64,000 nt of DNA from Sessilibacter corallicola (lineage in GTDB: Bacteria > Pseudomonadota > Gammaproteobacteria > Pseudomonadales > Cellvibrionaceae). Both the position numbers and the translations under genes were made by a program. The notes beneath the pieces were generated by a model that did not search any database, was not told where the DNA came from, and saw only the letters and a list, made by a program, of their open reading frames with translations. The DNA lies in assembly GCF_021290925.1 (NCBI RefSeq), contig NZ_JAJSLX010000001.1, forward strand, positions 1,550,001-1,614,000, given 5' to 3'. Below, in pieces: positions 61,786 through 64,000 of this stretch (position 1 is its first letter; every line of letters begins with the position of its first letter).

Positions 61786-62244
61786 CTAACGCTGGCAGGG
61801 CAGGGCTTTGAACTTGTCGGCTTGAATATCAACAGCGCAATGAATCATCGCTGAGCCGCCTTGGGGAAAATAAAAATCCAAGGTTACTTCTACTGCCGTT
61901 TTGGTGATCGACAGTGATTCAACAAACACACCTTGGGAATCGCTGAACGCAAAGGTTTCACCATTTACGGTTAAAGACGTAAGCGCTAGGTAATCCACCA
62001 CATCTAAACTCGGTGTGTTCAAACGTTCGATTTCAAGCTTGGGATTGATTTCCATATTGTGTTGAATAACGCGAACCAAACTTTTATTAACACGCTTAAG
62101 CTCAACGCCAGTAACACTGGTAGGAACCGAACTGCCACTGGCCGCGGCCAAAGGTTTAGGCTCGCTGGATACACAACCAGAAACCAATAAATAGCTGACA
62201 AACACCGTCGCTATTGAAAAAAACTGCGAATTTAAAAATCTCAT
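61786..62244 (-). CDS. Small lipoprotein downstream of the muramidase gene
   Basis: A 152-aa lipoprotein with lipobox VSGC (Cys24). The mature part is a small mixed fold (VTGVELKRVNKSLVRVIQHN, TLDFYFPQGGSAMIHCAVDI) with a second Cys near the end. I do not recognise the family. It starts 13 bp after the muramidase stop, so it is tightly linked to it. Periplasmic lipoproteins commonly serve as immunity proteins against cell-wall-cutting effectors, which is the most likely role from position; it could also be an unrelated outer-membrane lipoprotein. Confidence 0.75.
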   Translation of the reverse strand: MRFLNSQFFSIATVFVSYLLVSGCVSSEPKPLAAASGSSVPTSVTGVELKRVNKSLVRVIQHNMEINPKLEIERLNTPSLDVVDYLALTSLTVNGETFAFSDSQGVFVESLSITKTAVEVTLDFYFPQGGSAMIHCAVDIQADKFKALPCQR

Positions 62245-62257
62245 TTACAATGCACAA

Positions 62258-63139
62258 CTATTTAACGTTATTGATGAACTTAGAACGACGGCTAAATCGA
62301 TCCGCCGGGACTTGCTTCCAGCGAGTTTGATCTGAGATCAATTTTTTAAAGCTCTCCAGATCATTACTTGCGGCGGGCTCCTGAATAAAGCGACGAGCCG
62401 CTGGCGTGTAATCGCCACGGAATTTTAAATCCACCAAAATATCTTTGATACCGTAATGGGTTGTATCCCACTGCAATTCACCGTAAAGATTGATGACGTC
62501 CTTTTTCGATGATATACGGATAACCTCGGAGGATTCCAGTTCATAACTGATATTAAATAACGTTAATTGCGCCTGTGGCGTGACTTGAAAATCCAACAAG
62601 TCGTTATCGACAATAAACCGCTCGGCGCGACTGCCAGACAAACCCACAGCTTTCGCCAACACATCAATGTGAGCCTGCTCAAGCTTTGCCCGAGTTAAAT
62701 CCATTTTTACCTGCGCGGCACTTTTTAACTTAAGATCGTAACCACGACCCACCGTTAAACCCGAAGCAGAACTGGGAACGTGAAGTTTGCGGCTGTGGAA
62801 TCGACCGCCTTCAGTGCCCTCGGAATCCCAAGTCACTACACCGGAAGTTGGCGGTGTTACGGTCTCTTTGGCAAATACGGAATCCAAAACACGTTTCAGT
62901 GCTTTAAAGCTTTTGCCATTGGGATCAATACGACCGTCTGGATTGGCGGTTTGTAAATGATTGGATTGGAAATGAGTAATTGCCTCGTTAACCTTGGCGT
63001 TATTTTTGTCGGACATCGGCAACGGCTTTAAGCCATTCTTTCGGTGATAAACATTGATTAACGCAATAACCAAGTGAACATCGTTCACATTATTACGCCC
63101 GCCTTTACCAACGGAACTGGATAACCTTAACGCCGACAT
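62258..63139 (-). CDS. Pesticin-like muramidase with peptidoglycan-binding domain
   Basis: A 293-aa protein without signal peptide. Residues about 8-85 form a peptidoglycan-binding domain (SVGKGGRNNVNDVHLVIALI, NEAITHFQSNHL, PDGRIDPNGKSFKALKRV). Residues about 103-290 follow the pesticin/T4-lysozyme-like muramidase seen in effectors: TWDSEGTEGGRFHSRKLHVP with Glu107, SGLTVGRGYDLKLKS with Thr129 and Asp135, and AVGLSGSRAERFI. ATG 63139 has AAGGA seven bases upstream; an upstream in-frame ATG lacks one. It lies between the Moco/pentapeptide gene and a small lipoprotein. It would cleave peptidoglycan if delivered to the periplasm of a target cell. Confidence 0.83.
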   Translation of the reverse strand: MSALRLSSSVGKGGRNNVNDVHLVIALINVYHRKNGLKPLPMSDKNNAKVNEAITHFQSNHLQTANPDGRIDPNGKSFKALKRVLDSVFAKETVTPPTSGVVTWDSEGTEGGRFHSRKLHVPSSASGLTVGRGYDLKLKSAAQVKMDLTRAKLEQAHIDVLAKAVGLSGSRAERFIVDNDLLDFQVTPQAQLTLFNISYELESSEVIRISSKKDVINLYGELQWDTTHYGIKDILVDLKFRGDYTPAARRFIQEPAASNDLESFKKLISDQTRWKQVPADRFSRRSKFINNVK

Positions 63140-63192
63140 AAAAAATTCCTTTTCTAGAATTAAATCGAACAATTAGAAAAACAGTTGGGGGA

Positions 63193-64000
63193 TTAACTGT
63201 CAGTTGCGATAAATTCTAATTGTTTTGCCACCAAACCGTTTGTGACAGCGTTAGCAAACTCGGTATTTTTCACAATCGCAGACTCATAGCCATCACGTGT
63301 AAATTCGGTAGCGTTTAAATAGGTTTCTGATAAATTGGCGTTGGTTAAATTGGAGCCCATAAACAACACGCCATCTAAGTCAGCGCCGATTAAATTCGCA
63401 TTGGTTAAATTGCAGTTTAGCAGCGAAGAATTAGACAGGTTAGCTTTGTGCAAATTAGCATTAGAAAAATCACAATCATCCAAGTTACAATTTTTTAAAT
63501 TTACGCCCGATAAATCCATGCCGGAAAAATCAAGTCCGCTTAAATCCAACGACAGCAACACTTGATCTTTGTAGCGATTAAAGTTTTTTGCCTCTCGCAA
63601 ACGTTTTAATTCTTTATCCGTTAAATTTCCAGAAACGTATCGTTCCTCTTTATTAAAATCAGCATTATTGTGATAACCACCACGCTCCCAAAAACCGAGT
63701 GTGTCTTCCTCAATTAATCGAATTTCTTTCAGCCACTTTAAACTTTTGTAAAAATATTTTGTGGGCGCAAAGGTTCGAACCGGAAAACCGTGCTCTATTG
63801 CCAAAGGTTCATCGTTAATTGCGTGCACCAACATAACATCGTCATTTAAGCAAACATCAAGAGGCAAACTGGTGTCGTGATCACGATCCGAATACGCAAT
63901 AAACTGAACAAACTTTGCCGCTGGAACAATGCCAGATAACTCCAGCACATCGTTTAACATCACACCCGAAATCTTGTTACCCAATTTGCTCCAGCGAGTC
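63193..64000 (-). CDS. Molybdopterin-domain/pentapeptide-repeat fusion (5' end outside window)
   Basis: The frame is open at the window edge (TRWSKLGNK... at the end), so the true start lies outside. Visible residues about 1-115 match the end of a sulfite-oxidase-type molybdopterin domain: WSKLGNKISGVMLNDVLELS, KFVQFIAYSDRDHDTSLPLD, VMLVHAINDEPLAIEHGFPV, KWLKEIRLIEE, and LGFWERGGYHNNADFNKEER. The Moco cysteine is upstream of what can be seen. Residues about 150-235 hold about 17 pentapeptide repeats (LDLSGLDFSGMDLSGVNLKN, ANLSNSSLLNCNLTNANLIG). This fusion is not one I know. It lies 53 bp before the muramidase gene on the same strand. Confidence 0.8.
   Translation of the reverse strand, partial: TRWSKLGNKISGVMLNDVLELSGIVPAAKFVQFIAYSDRDHDTSLPLDVCLNDDVMLVHAINDEPLAIEHGFPVRTFAPTKYFYKSLKWLKEIRLIEEDTLGFWERGGYHNNADFNKEERYVSGNLTDKELKRLREAKNFNRYKDQVLLSLDLSGLDFSGMDLSGVNLKNCNLDDCDFSNANLHKANLSNSSLLNCNLTNANLIGADLDGVLFMGSNLTNANLSETYLNATEFTRDGYESAIVKNTEFANAVTNGLVAKQLEFIATDS

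Overview
The window reads as chromosome of a free-living, probably marine, Gammaproteobacterium. GspC-N type II secretion, GshA, PykA-type pyruvate kinase, GcvT/GcvP, TonB-dependent uptake and lipoproteins with ordinary lipoboxes all fit. The gene order recalls Cellvibrionales-like genomes, but that is inference. No rRNA, tRNA, CRISPR array, insertion sequence or integrase was recognised.

Layout. 1-2510 (minus strand): a hypothetical acidic protein, gshA and the 5' part of an acpH-like gene that lacks an ATG/GTG/TTG start at the expected place. 3054-14900 (plus): a complete gspC-D-E-F-G-H-I-J-K-L-M-N operon, with one unusual 160-bp gap between gspK and gspL. 14888-25672 (plus): an apbE-like gene, then two periplasmic/TPR proteins, two TPR lipoproteins, a small exported protein, an ExbB-like protein, two ExbD-like proteins and an AgmX/PglI-type TonB-like protein. 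Together these resemble the energised, envelope-spanning core of the Myxococcus Agl-Glt machinery. A strong terminator closes the cluster. 25911-29842 (minus): exopolysaccharide-initiating sugar transferase, GNAT acetyltransferase and pyruvate kinase.

30133-38531 looks like one physiological unit. A fused ATP-dependent 5-oxoprolinase/hydantoinase, an NRAMP-fold transporter without the canonical metal-site residues and a winged-helix regulator lie on the minus strand. A TonB-dependent receptor is divergent to them. Next come an exported oligoendopeptidase F, a Fax-like GST, and a LysR regulator divergent from gcvT-gcvP (no gcvH between them).

46991-64000 is accessory in character and all on the minus strand. 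It holds: (i) a PoNi-like (DUF1911) immunity protein, a small membrane protein whose start codon sits in a hairpin, a class-3 lipase and a DUF6795-like partner, plus an unrecognised 310-aa protein; (ii) a secreted cohesin-domain protein co-transcribed with a 2,174-aa lipoprotein that has 16 Ig-like repeats and a dockerin; (iii) an adenine-deaminase-like enzyme, an M28 peptidase, a small lipoprotein, a peptidoglycan-binding plus pesticin-like muramidase, and a molybdopterin-domain/pentapeptide-repeat fusion cut by the window edge. Groups (i) and (iii) look like interbacterial effector/immunity modules without visible secretion-system structural genes.

The most interesting candidates are the Agl-Glt-like machine with its asymmetric ExbD pair, the oxoproline uptake/catabolism locus, the cohesin-dockerin pair outside a cellulosome, and the effector/immunity modules. 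Coordinates are from reading the sequence; family assignments come from motif recognition, not database searches.
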